From Ichthyophis bannanicus (taxonomy: Eukaryota > Chordata > Amphibia > Gymnophiona > Ichthyophiidae): a stretch of DNA of 64,000 nt. Position numbers and translations under genes: made by a program. Below, piece after piece: positions 54,671 through 63,859 of the stretch. The first letter of the stretch is position 1, and the number at the start of each line of letters is the position of its first letter. The stretch covers positions 519,738,686 to 519,802,685 of the forward strand of contig CM066037.1 of the NCBI GenBank assembly GCA_033557465.1. Reading direction: 5' to 3'. The notes under the pieces were generated by a model. It ran no database searches and was not told the DNA's origin. It worked only from the letters and a program-made list of their open reading frames with translations.

Positions 54671-54762
54671 CATATGTGAAGACTCATTCCTGCTTGTTCT
54701 TGGAGATAGCACAGTTACCTGTAACAGGTGATCTCTGGGAACAGCAGGAATAAGTCTTCACA
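54671..54762 (+). repeat. DIRS-7 internal complementary region
   Basis: CATATGTGAAGACTCATTCC ... CACAGTTACCTGTAACAGGT ... AATAAGTCTTCACA; reverse complement of the left end (43868-43910) joined to the right end (54978-55022). Confidence 0.9.
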
Positions 54763-54837
54763 ACCCACCCACCTCCCCCTAGGAGTTGTATCTCTCTATC
54801 TATCTTTCCTTTCCTCTCTCTCTCGGCTTTAAAACTC

Positions 54838-55022
54838 GAACTGGGCAGAGGTGGTTAGGAAAGGCGGGAAGGCAGCACGCAGGTGCTGTGGGATGCTCCC
54901 AAAAGCTTTCCTTTTTGGGAAGCTGGGGAGCGTTCCCGCGCAGGCTCCGTCGGTACCGACGTACCCTATATGTGAAGACTTATTCCTGCTGTTCCCAGAG
55001 ATCACCTGTTACAGGTAAGTAA
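54838..55022 (+). repeat. DIRS-7 right inverted terminal repeat
   Basis: Reverse complement of 43870-44035. Splice donor CAG|GTAAGT at 55012-55020, the exact vertebrate consensus. Confidence 0.9.
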
Positions 55023-55029
55023 CTGCTTT

Positions 55030-55420
55030 ATTTGAAAACCATTCTGAAAGCCTAGGCAAAATTCCATGCGTCAAAGGAAGGCCAGATGGCAGCTAGCGTG
55101 GTGTAAAGGTGAGGCAGTGAAAGCAAAAAGGGCACATTTCCAAAAATGGAAAGATGAGAAACCAGAAGTACAGGCACTGACAAGCTATATGGAATGAGCA
55201 GACTTTGAAAAGAAGCTTGCTAATAGAGGCAAGAACTAATATTAAAATTGAGTACAGCCAGTGTGTGTCAGTTGGCTTGCTAGCCAACCAAGGGGTAAAA
55301 GGAGTGCTTAGGAAAGATAACAGAAAACCTGACTTTTATCTCAGTCTTTACCAAGGAGTATGTTAGTCATACCCACAGTAGAAACATTTGATTCAGAGCA
55401 ACTTCTAATAATCCATTTAT
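55030..55420 (+). mobile_element. Degenerate LINE fragment
   Basis: Short in-frame pieces in the + direction (AQVELKLA- and K-x-D-F-Y-L-S-like) suggest the region between endonuclease and RT of a CR1-type LINE. Too diverged for firm assignment. Confidence 0.35.
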
Positions 55421-55429
55421 AAAGCGCTA

Positions 55430-56110
55430 CAAGACATACGCCATGTTTAATTTCAAATGGTGAGACATCAGGTGGTGATGTCAGACAGGCAGGGATGCAA
55501 GACTGCAGTGTCTGAGATCAGCTGTAGAAAGACTTGAGAATCAGCATAAAAATAATACTGAACTCCATGGGAGGAAATGAGAGCACTAAGGGACTGGGTG
55601 TAGAGAAAAGAAGACTGAACAGATCTCTGGGGTACATCAATGGAGAGTGGGATAGCAGTAAAGGAGGAAACACCATAACAAACCCTGATAGAGTGATGGG
55701 AGAGAAGAAAATCAGGGCAGAGTCCCTAAAACAGAGGTCAGTGTTTCAAGGAGAAGGTGGTGGCCAATGGTGTCAAAAGCAGCAGAACAGTCAAGAAGGA
55801 TGAGGATAGAATAAAGCCCTTTGGATTTAGCCAGGAACAAGTCACTGGAAACTTTAGCAAGTGCTGTCTCTGTAGAATGAAAGGGACAAAAGATTTAAGT
55901 GGCTCCAATAAGACTACAATGGAGGGACTGCATGCTCAAGTTTAGAAATGAAGGGAGATGGGTTGATGATTAGAGCAATTAGGGTCAGAAGATTCCTTAA
56001 GGAGCAGTGTGACCACAGCATGCTTTTGAAGGCTGAAGGGATCGTGGCAGTGGAGAGCAACCAAAGCATGTCACTAAATCTCAGATGATGGATCATATTT
56101 GACATTCAGG
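55430..56110 (-). mobile_element. L2-like LINE reverse transcriptase fragment, antisense
   Basis: Minus strand reads [24 protein letters not shown] sequence (near 55810-55755; RT motif A), a GVPQRSVQSSFLYTQSLSAL-like motif B region and SHGVQYYFYADSQVFLQL (near 55570-55520), where motif C has A-D-S instead of A-D-D. Frames are broken between the blocks. It is a relic; the + strand ORFs here are shadows of it. Confidence 0.65.
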
Positions 56111-56149
56111 AGCAGCCAATCACAGGACCCAGAGGGCTTTCACCCCTGA

Positions 56150-56800
56150 GTTTTGAGGGCTCAAACTTGCAATTGCTGTTACTAGCAATCTGTAACTTGT
56201 CAATCATTTTGAATAATAGGTTACAGATACCAGAGGATTAGGGTGGCCAGTTCAAAGCCAATTTGTAAAAAAGGGGCTAATGCTGGTGCTGGGCAAAGTA
56301 GTTGAAGCTATACCAAATTACTGACCACATTGATACAACTTTAATGGACATTAATGTGGATTCAACAAAGGCAAGTCTTGCCTTGCCAGTTTGTTAAACC
56401 TTCGTCACAAGACATCTGAGAACAAAGATCTCTGTATATTCCTGGAGAAAAGGTGGGAGATATGATGATTTAAATACCTTCATGGCACAAATGCACAGGA
56501 GAGCCTATTTCAAATGAAAGAGCTCTGTAACAAGGGGGGCATAGGATGAAAGTGAATGGGGATGTTTTGGGGAGTAATATGCAGAAATCTCTTTATGGAA
56601 AGAATGGTGGATGCATAGAATAGTCTCCCAGTGAAGGTGGTAGAGACCAGGACTATCTGAATTCAAGAAAGCATAAGACAAATGCATTTCTAAAAGGGGG
56701 GATAAGGGGAGTAGTTGGTATGGAAGGGTAGACTGGATAGGCTGTATGGCCTTTGCCTGATGGCCATTATAGAAACATGATGGTAGAAAATTTCCTAATG
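56150..56800 (+). mobile_element. LINE RT and 3' end fragments, degenerate
   Basis: About 56280-56400 carries a degenerate region resembling G-F-N-K-G-K-S-C-L-A-S-L-L-N-L of a CR1-like RT. About 56570-56800 carries ...TCTCTTTATGGAAAGAATGG, TGGATGCATAGAATAGTCTC and TGGATAGGCTGTATGGCCTT, the same LINE 3' end family as 36525-36980. Probably one 5'-truncated, internally deleted LINE. Confidence 0.5.
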
Positions 56801-56820
56801 AATGTCTCACTAGACAATTT

Positions 56821-57218
56821 AAAATTCGATGGGTTTGTTGGAGCAATATAAATCACAATCACAAAGATTTGCTCCACTCTAACCACAGCAAAAGTACCAT
56901 AAAGTAATTAGGAAATGGGTCTCAGACTTGGTTAGGGAAGATGCCTGGGAGGAGCTGTACCTCTGGCTATATAACCCCTATATTGCATCAAGGACCCAAT
57001 AAATTTCCCATGTACGTGTAAAAAGTATTTTCAAACTTGTCAAACAGGCTTTAGAAATATTGCAAAATATTTTCAAACAGGCTTGTCAAAAGATGTTCAA
57101 TTATGCTTAAATCTCTACAAATTTCCAGGCATCTTCCCTAACCAAGTCTGAGTCCCATTTCCTAATTACTTTATGGTACTTTTGCTGTGGTTAGAGAGTG
57201 GAGCAAATCTTTGATTGG
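56821..57218. mobile_element. Foldback MITE-like element with about 80-bp inverted repeats
   Basis: The left arm at about 56853-56951 (GATTTGCTCCACTC, AACCACAGCAAAAGTACCAT, GGTCTCAGACTTGGTTAGGG) is repeated in reverse complement at about 57127-57215 with only a few differences. The loop of about 175 bp has its own partial repeats (TATTTTCAAAC...TTGTCAAA). The direct repeat TCACTAGACAATTT flanks it at 56807-56820 and 57219-57232. No coding capacity. Confidence 0.75.
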
Positions 57219-57289
57219 TCACTAGACAATTTGTCAAATGCTTTCTGAAAATCTAGTCTACAAAAAATTATGGCCGCCTATCCATGACA

Positions 57290-57375
57290 CCAAACCGGCT
57301 TAAAAAGTAAAACATTATCACTTACCTATAATGGGAGTTAAGTGACTTGCACAAGGCCACAAAGAGTACTAGTGG
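57290..57375 (-). mobile_element. tRNA-derived SINE, half left of DIRS-9
   Basis: TAATGGGAGTTAAGTGACTT, GCACAAGGCCACAAAGAGTA, CTAGTGG matches the SINE at 37262-37507 and stops at the DIRS-9 left end; the other half resumes at 63086. Confidence 0.8.
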
Positions 57376-57540
57376 TTCTCCAGGACCAAGCAGAAAGTCA
57401 GTCCTCACATATGGGTGACGTCGGCGCCGACAGAGCCCTCGCGGAGCAATTTTCCCCAGCTTTCAAAGAAAGCCTTTGGGAATTGCAGCGCGCATGCGCG
57501 GTCCTCTTCCCGCCCAAGGGTGCCATCTTGCTCAGTCTTC
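57376..57540 (+). repeat. DIRS-9 left inverted terminal repeat
   Basis: TTCTCCAGGACCAAGCAGAA, GTGACGTCGGCGCCGACAGA, CGCGCATGCGCGGTCC and GGTGCCATCTTGCTCAGTC recur in reverse complement at about 62905-63085. Rich in CpG and short palindromes. Confidence 0.92.
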
Positions 57541-57772
57541 TTTTTTCTGCAGAGCCCTACAGACGTTGCCTGTGAATCCCTGCAGAAAAGTTGATTTTTC
57601 TCTATTTTTTCTTCGGTTCAACGCCGGTTCTTTTCCCGCCCGGACTCGTGACGCCGGTTGCGAGTCCGTCCTTTATTTTTCGTTTTTTAGTCCTTCGTGA
57701 CAGATTTCGCGCTTTTTTCCTTTTTCCCTGGCTGCCCGGTCGTTCGACCTCGCAGGGGCCCTTTTCCCCCCG

Positions 57773-59652
57773 ATGGCGGCCAGTGGTTTCAAAAAGTGTG
57801 ACCTCTGTAAGAAACTTATGTCTCTTACAGACACTCATGACTTCTGCCTCCGCTGCCTCGGCCCAGATCATGACCCCATGATCTGCACGCCATGCGGCAA
57901 AATGTCCTCAAAAGCATTGAGGAGTCGGCAGCACCAGCGGGAGCGTATCTTCTCTGACTCCGGCCGGGCTCGGACCTCGTCAGAGGCTTCGACGTCTTGG
58001 GACTCTGGTCCTGAGCATCGTCGGAGTTCCTCTGAAAGGGGGTCTCCTACCCGGGAGCATCATCGGAAGAAGAAACCCGCGAGGGCGGGATCGGTGGACG
58101 CTCCTGGTTCCTCGAGGGCCAGGTCGTATAGCCCCGATTCCCGTCCCGGGTCCTTGGAGTCGGAAAGGCCATCAAAACATCCTCGACTCGAGGTGGACTT
58201 GCCCGCTCACGTAAGTACTGTTCTCGTGGACTCGCCTCCGAAGGACCCGACGTCGGGCCCGACACCGTCGGGGCCCGAGTTGGGGGCTGCTGGGTCTCCT
58301 GAGCTCGGACTCAGGTTGACGGCCTTGGAGTGCAGTTTGTCTGCCTTCTTGGACCAGCAGCAGGCATTGATCGCTGGCCTCGCTGGCGCTTCTGCCCTGA
58401 CCGCCGGGACGTCGACCTCCAAGTCGACCACGGAGACCGAGCCGATCCTCGAGTCCATGAGGGTTCGAGTCGATCCTCGGTCGAGGTCTCCTTCAGCCTC
58501 CCGTTCGGGACCGAGGTCGTCGACGCCGACTCCCTCGGCGTTGGGGCGGATGGCATCAGTGCCCGCCCGACCGGAGCCAGTCGACTCCTCCGACGAGGAG
58601 TCGGCCTGGGAATCTGAGGACGAAGAGTCACCTGGTTCCTTTCGGACTCAGTGTGTCCCTTCGGACTCCCCCGAGTCCGAACCTCGGAGACGGTCCCCCC
58701 CCGGAGGTTCTCAGACTTCATAAGGGATATGGCCAAAGCCTTGGCCTTCCCTGCGGATCCCGAGGAGGAGCCTCGAGTCGAAGAACTCGATGCCCTCCAA
58801 TATGACTCTCCCCCGAAGGAGGCCTTTATTGTACCGGTTCCTCCAATGCTGGAACGGCTTCTCTTCCGCATGTGGGAGAGCCCGGCGTCGTCGCCGGTGT
58901 TAAGCAAGCGGGTCGATTCCATTTATCGAGTCCGCAAGAGCCCCGGGTTCCAAAAGGCACAACTACCGCACCATTCCATGGTGGTGGAATCGGCCATGCA
59001 TAGACTGAAGAGTCAAAAAATGCACTCCTCGGTGCCCCCGGGTAGGGAAGCCCGAAGCCTGGATGCCCTCGGTAGGAAGTGCTTCCAGGGCTCTATGCTT
59101 GCTTGTCGAGTCCAGACATACCAGCTCTACATGGGCATGTATCTCCGAGACCTGGCTAAGGAAATAGCCGGGTTCTCTGCTGGTCTCTCCGACGAACCTT
59201 TGCAGAGGTTCCAATCCTTGTCTACTGGTATTCGGGAGTGCTCCAAGTTTATCTCTCGAGCAGCCTATGATGGTTTTGAGGCTTCGGCTCGAGTAGCAGC
59301 GGCCGGCATCGGATGCCGCCAGGCTTGGCTTCAGACGTCCGACCTCGAGCCCTGGGTACAGGACAAGTTGGTCAATGTCCCCTGCCGAGAAGGCTGCACA
59401 AATCGAGACAGACTCTCACCAGGACTCGTCTCTCAAGGAAGACCTCTGCCCCTTCTCAAAAGAAGAAGGCCTTGGGGAAAAAGCCCTTTTACCCGAGGAA
59501 AGGTGCTGCCTATAAATACTACCCTCAGTATCAGGCCTCACCAGCTCCCCCACAGGGAAAGCAGGCAAAGGGACGGGGTAATGGGTCCCGTAGGCAGCAA
59601 GCCCCCAATCCTGCACCACCGGCCCCTGCTCAGCAGGGTGGGGGTTTTTGAC
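57773..59652 (+). pseudogene. DIRS-9 gag, frameshift and 32-bp deletion
   Basis: ATG 57773 (MAASGFKKCDLCKKLMSLTD). Cys/His module C9-x2-C12-x9-H22-x2-C25-x2-C28-x4-H33-x4-C38-x2-C41, then a long Ser/Pro/Arg-rich linker, LRLTALECSLSAFLDQQQAL (about 58311-58370), and a frame change in a run of eight or more C near 58693-58701. The second part reads FSDFIRDMAKALAFPADPEE, FQKAQLPHHSMVVESAMHRL, REARSLDALGRKCFQGSMLA and QLYMGMYLRDLAKEIAGFSA. Near 59386 a 32-bp deletion relative to DIRS-5 removes the G-E-N-L-F-x-K-P-M codons and shifts frame; the C terminus continues as TRTRLSRKTSAPSQKKKALG to QQGGGF-stop at 59650-59652. Confidence 0.88.
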
Positions 59653-61548
59653 TTTCTCAGCATAGCCTCTCCCCCTCAGCTGGTTTCTCTCAGCACAGGA
59701 GGCCGGCTGGTCCACTTTGCCCACAGGTGGTCCAACATCACCACAGATACCTGGGTGCTTCAGATAGTTCAAAAGGGCTATCTTCTTCATTTTCACCAGG
59801 TACCTCCCTCCCTCCTACTTTCCAGGGGAGCCTTCCAGACTCCCTCTGCACAGGGACTTACTCCTTCAGGAGTTAGCAAGTCTTGTTCAGGAACAAGCCG
59901 TGGAACCGGTGCCCCACCACCTGAAGGGTCAAGGGTTTTATTCCAGATACTTCCTGATTCCGAAAAGAACAGGAGGCCTCAGACCCATCCTAGACTTGCG
60001 AATCCTCAACAAGTTCCTTGCAAAGGAAAAGTTCAAAATGCTTACCCTTGGAATCCTGCTGCCCTACCTCCAGCAGGGAGACTGGCTATGCTCCTTAGAT
60101 CTAAAGGATGCGTATACTCATATCCTTATTCATCCCGACCACAGACAATACCTCAGGTTTGTTGTGGGCGGACACCATTACCAGTACAGAGTACTGCCTT
60201 TCGGCCTATCCTCCGCCCCCAGGGTGTTCACCAAATGCCTAGCAGTGGTGGCGGCCTATCTGAGACTTCAAGGTCTCTGTGTTCCCATACCTGGACGACT
60301 GGCTCATCAGGGCCCAGTCTGCCCAAGAAGCCACTCAGGCTACTCATCGCGCTGTGGCTCTGCTCCAGCACTTGGGTTTTGTCGTAAACTTCGCAAAGTC
60401 CACTTTGCTCCCCTCTCAAGATCTAGAATTCATCGGCGCCAGGTTGGACACTCTTCAGGCGCGGGCCTTCCTGCCTCTGGACAGGGCCCAGAGGCTCATG
60501 GATCTCGCCAGCCGCTTTCACAGCAATTCCCTGGTCTCGGCCAGGCAATTTCTGAGACTGCTCGGCCATATGGCTTCCACGGTCCATGTAACCCCCAATG
60601 CCCACCTGAACATGCGACCTGCTCAATGGTGCCTTCGCAATCAATGGCATCAGGCCACTGGGAGCCTAGCGGACTCCGTACAGATCTCCGACCAGCTGGT
60701 GGTCTCTCTGCGATGGTGGCTTCATCTGCCAAACCTAGTGCTGGGGGTGACTTTTCAGCCCCCTACACATTCTCGGGTCCTGACGACCGATGCTTCTCTC
60801 CAGGGTTGGGGAGCACATTGCCAAGGGACTTGTACTCAGGGTCTCTGGACTCCTTGGGAGTCCGCTCAGCAGATCAACTTCCTGGAGCTCAGGGCCATCC
60901 GCCTAGCGCTCAAAGCCTTCTCTCACCAGTCGGTACTTGTCCAGACAGACAATCAGGTTGCCATGTTCTGTGTGAACAAACAAGGCGGAACCGGCTCCTT
61001 CCTTCTGTCAGGAAGCACAGAAGCTCTGCTCTTGGGCCATCCATCGCAACCTCGTCCTCAAAGCTGTCTATCTCCCAGGTCAAGAAAACTACCTGGCAGA
61101 CAAACTGAGCAGGATCCTCCAACTGCACGAGTGGAGATTGGATCCCCTTGTGGTTCAGCGGATCTTTCTCCGGTGGGGCCTCCCCACCATGGATCTGTTC
61201 GCCAGTCCTCTGAACCGGCAGCTTCCCAGATTCTGCTCTCGACAGCCGCATCCTCTCCGGGTAGCGGCGGATGCTTTTCTGATTCCATGGTCCACAGGCC
61301 TCTTGTATGCCTTTCCACCCATGCCTCTGGTGTCTCGGACGCTCTTCAAAGTTCTCAGAGACAAGGCGTCGGTGATCCTAGTGGCTCCCCGGTGGCCGAG
61401 ACAACCTTGGTTCCCGCTTCTGATGCAGCTGGCGGTGGACACCCCTCTTCCTCTGGGGTTTCAGCCCGACCTCTCGCAGGATCAGGGGACGCTCCTGCAC
61501 CCCAACCTTCGGTCCCTTCATCTGATGGCCTGGCTGCTGAAAGGGTAG
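59640..61548 (+). pseudogene. DIRS-9 RT-RNase H-MT, two frameshifts
   Basis: RT from VFDFLSIASPPQLVSLSTGG (frame fused to gag by the 32-bp deletion), then from 59900 FYSRYFLIPKRTGGLRPILD, motif A LDLKDAYTHILIHPDH and YRVLPFGLSSAPRVFTKCLA. A one-base loss near 60270 moves motif C FPYLDDWLI (60283-60306) to the next frame, which continues with LLGHMASTVHVTPNAHLNMR and RNase H motifs LTTDASLQGWGAHCQG, INFLELRAIRLALKAF and QTDNQVAMFCVNKQGGTGSF. Another indel near 61000 shifts the end: VYLPGQENYLADKLSRILQL, then MT-like TMDLFASPLNRQLPRFCSRQ, YAFPPMPLVSRTLFKVLRD and VILVAPRWPRQPWFPLLMQL, ending LMAWLLKG at TAG 61546-61548. Confidence 0.9.
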
Positions 61549-62585
61549 TCCTTGCTCCTCTCCAGCTGCCTCCAGATGTGGAAGAGGTCGTCTTGGCCTC
61601 CAGGAGGCCTTCCACCCGGAAGTCCTACGCTCTTAAGTGGCGTCGGTTCTCCGTCTGGTGTACTCAGCAGTCGCAAGACCCCTTCTCCTGTTCAACGTCA
61701 GTGGTCTTGCAGTACTTGCTTTCCCTTTCCAATCTTGGACTTAAGTCCAACTCGGTCAAGGTCCACCTCAGTGCTATTTCTGCGCACCACCTACCGGTGG
61801 ATGGTAGGCCTCTTTCCAGCCACCCTCTGGTGGCTCGTTTTCTCCGGGGCCGCCTCCTCCTTAAACCACCTTTGCGCCCGCCAGCCCCGAACTGGGATCT
61901 CAATGTGGTTTTACAGCGGCTTACCTGTCTGCCTTTTGAGCCTATGGCTATCTGTCCTCTTTGTTTTCTTTCCTGGAAAACCTTGTTCTTGGTGGCCCTC
62001 ACTTCTGCTAGACGCGTTAGTGAGCTGCAGGCCCTGGTATCTGATCCTCCTTAAACTAGGTTCTACAAGAACCGGGTAGTCCTACGGACTCACCCTAAGT
62101 TTCTTCCTAAAGTGGTTTCCCCTTTTCACATCATCCAGGAGGTGGTACTTCCGACCTACTTTCCCAAGCCACACTCCAGCCGAGCTGAAATGGTCCTGCA
62201 TACCCTGGACTGTAGAAGGGCGCTGAACTTCTACCTTGACCGTACGTGGGAGCACCGAAGGGCTGTTCAGCTCTTCGTGTCTTATGACCCCAACAAGTTG
62301 GGGCTCCCTGTCTCCAAGCGTACTCTGTCCATCTGGATTGCGGACTGCATCGCTTGGGCTTACGAGGCTGCGGGCCTCGTGCTGGAAGGTAGAGTCACCG
62401 CTCATCGTGTTCGGGCGAAGGCTATGTCAGTGGCTTACCTCCGCTCTGTTCCGTTGGCAGACATCTGCTGGGCCGCTACTTGGTCTTCAAGTCAGACTTT
62501 TGCAGCCCATTACTGCCTGGAGAGGGAGTCCCGCAGGGACAGTGCTTTCGGACAGGCAGTCCTCCGTAACCTCTTCGAGGTATAG
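61130..62585 (+). pseudogene. DIRS-9 tyrosine recombinase, single nonsense codon
   Basis: YR overlapping the end of pol in another frame. Core-binding segment VVLASRRPSTRKSYALKWRR and LGLKSNSVKVHLSAISAHHL; first catalytic Arg in TSARRVSELQALV. At 62052-62054 TAA replaces the Tyr codon seen in DIRS-5 and DIRS-7 (P-P-Y-T-R). The same frame then runs to TAG 62583-62585 with LPTYFPKPHSSRAEMVLHTL, H-R-V-R in VTAHRVRAKAMSVAY, ATWSSSQTFAAHYCLERESR holding the nucleophile Tyr. Apart from that stop the active-site set is complete. No clear ATG at the start. Confidence 0.88.
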
Positions 62586-62724
62586 GCAACTCCTACCCTC
62601 CATCCCGGATGTTGGGCTACCGGTTGGAGACATATTCAGAGAAGATTCCTTCCTTCTGTGCTGCTGAGCTAGAGGGAGCTCATTTTTGTGCTTAGGGTCT
62701 CTGGTAGCCTTAAGCTTGGGAGTC

Positions 62725-62822
62725 CCATATGTGAGGACTGACTTCCTGCTTGGTCCTGGAGAAAGCGTAGTTACTCACCTGTAACAGGTGTTCTCCAGGA
62801 GCAGCAGGAATCAGTCCTCACA
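62725..62822 (+). repeat. DIRS-9 internal complementary region
   Basis: CATATGTGAGGACTGACTTC ... GCGTAGTTACTCACCTGTAA ... GAATCAGTCCTCACAA, reverse complement of joined ends; predicts the circle junction TAACTACGCTTTCTCCAGG. Confidence 0.92.
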
Positions 62823-62904
62823 ACCCTCCCCCCTCCCCTTGGAGTTGCAGTTTTATGCTTTCGTTTTTGCTAGTTATTGCTATATTTTTGCTATGTCATC
62901 TGAC

Positions 62905-63085
62905 TGAGCAAGATGGCACCCTTGGGCAGGAAGAGGACCGCGCATGCGCGCTGCAATTCCCAAAGGCTTTCTTTGAAAGCTGGGGAAAATTGCTCCGCGA
63001 GGGCTCCGGCGCCGACGTCACCCATATGTGAGGACTGATTCCTGCTGCTCCTGGAGAACACCTGTTACAGGTGAGTAACTATGCT
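62905..63085 (+). repeat. DIRS-9 right inverted terminal repeat
   Basis: Reverse complement of 57376-57540. Palindrome CACCTGTTACAGGTG and splice donor CAG|GTGAGT at 63068-63076. Confidence 0.9.
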
Positions 63086-63150
63086 GAATCAAACCCTTAT
63101 CACTTGGTTCTCAAGCCAGTGCTCTATTAGGCTGCTACTCCACTCCATAT
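63086..63150 (-). mobile_element. tRNA-derived SINE, half right of DIRS-9
   Basis: GAATCAAACCCTTATCACTT, GGTTCTCAAGCCAGTGCTCT and ATTAGGCTGCTACTCCACTC match the tRNA-like head (B box then A box on the minus strand) of the SINE at 37262-37507, and continue the half ending at 57375. Confidence 0.82.
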
Positions 63151-63189
63151 CTTGTAATACTAAAATTTTTAAATGTCTGAAGAGCTGGA

Positions 63190-63850
63190 TACAACAGTTC
63201 TAAAGGCACCCAAGTAGACTTATTTCTCACAGCTGAAGAATCAGCATACAACTTGCCTCTCCATCAACTTCAGCGCTTACAATTACTACAAAATACAGCA
63301 GCTCATCTCATTACTCGCGCTAAGTGGTCTGATCATATTACTCTCCTTTTAATTTGTCTCAATTGGTTACCCTCCCGCTATAGAATTCAGTATAAGTTTT
63401 TTTTTATTTTGACTCACAAAGCTATATCTCTCAACTCAGTAAGATGTGTGCAGTGCTATGAGATCAGCGAGGTACTATCAACTCCAGTCACTTCATGCAA
63501 ATTGGCTTTTCCTTCCATCCTCTGCCCATTTAGAGCTAATTTGCCACGCTGTTTTTCTTTCTTAACCCCTCACTCTGGAACACCTTACCATCTTCGCTCT
63601 GTCTTGACCCTCTTACCAAAAATTTAAGACTTGCCTGTTTCAACAGGCATTTGAGCTCCCAATTGCTAACCCTCCTTAGTTGCTTCCCTTCTGTGCTTTT
63701 CTGTCTGTCAGCCTTTACTGTACCTCCTACTACTTTCCTATTATGTAAATGGTTCTTTTCCTCTTTCTTGCAGCATTGATGGTTTTATTGTAAACTGCCC
63801 TAATGCCATGGTGTGGGTGGTATATCAAGTGTAAAATAAAGATAAAGCAA
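63190..63850 (+). pseudogene. L2-type LINE ORF2 C terminus and 3' tail
   Basis: Open from about 63253 to TAA 63625: LHQLQRLQLLQNTAAHLITR, AKWSDHITLLLICLNWLPSR, RIQYKFFFILTHKAI, and a degenerate F-x-x-x-x-P-H-S-G-T-P-Y-H-L end. This matches the order of the C-terminal region of the LINE at 27721-30772 (QLAMNAAARVI, VTPLLIQLHWLP). The 3' UTR ends TTTATTGTAAACTGCCCTAA ... AAAATAAAGATAAAG, an L2-style tail. 5'-truncated and inactive. Confidence 0.75.
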
Positions 63851-63859
63851 CACCTGAGA

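Larger units (their letters stand above)
43868..55022 (+). mobile_element. DIRS-7: young DIRS element interrupted by DIRS-8
   Basis: Same family as DIRS-1. Left terminal repeat at 43870-44035, gag from 44239, DIRS-8 inserted at 45367-50912, gag/pol resuming at 50913, YR ending about 54552, ICR at 54671-54762 and right terminal repeat at about 54838-55020. Without DIRS-8 it is about 5.6 kb. Defects are few: single-base indels in gag and RT, and an in-frame TGA in YR. Located about 1.6 kb beyond the probable NAP1L1 poly(A) site. Confidence 0.92.
57376..63085 (+). mobile_element. DIRS-9: young, near-complete DIRS element
   Basis: 5.7 kb, uninterrupted, same family as DIRS-5. Left terminal repeat at 57376-57540, gag 57773-59652, pol to 61548, YR to 62585, ICR at 62725-62822 and right terminal repeat at about 62905-63085. 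Few defects: a frameshift in a C run, a 32-bp deletion, about two single-base indels in pol and one nonsense codon in YR. It sits inside a SINE whose halves flank it. It is the best reference copy for the family in this window. Confidence 0.95.
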
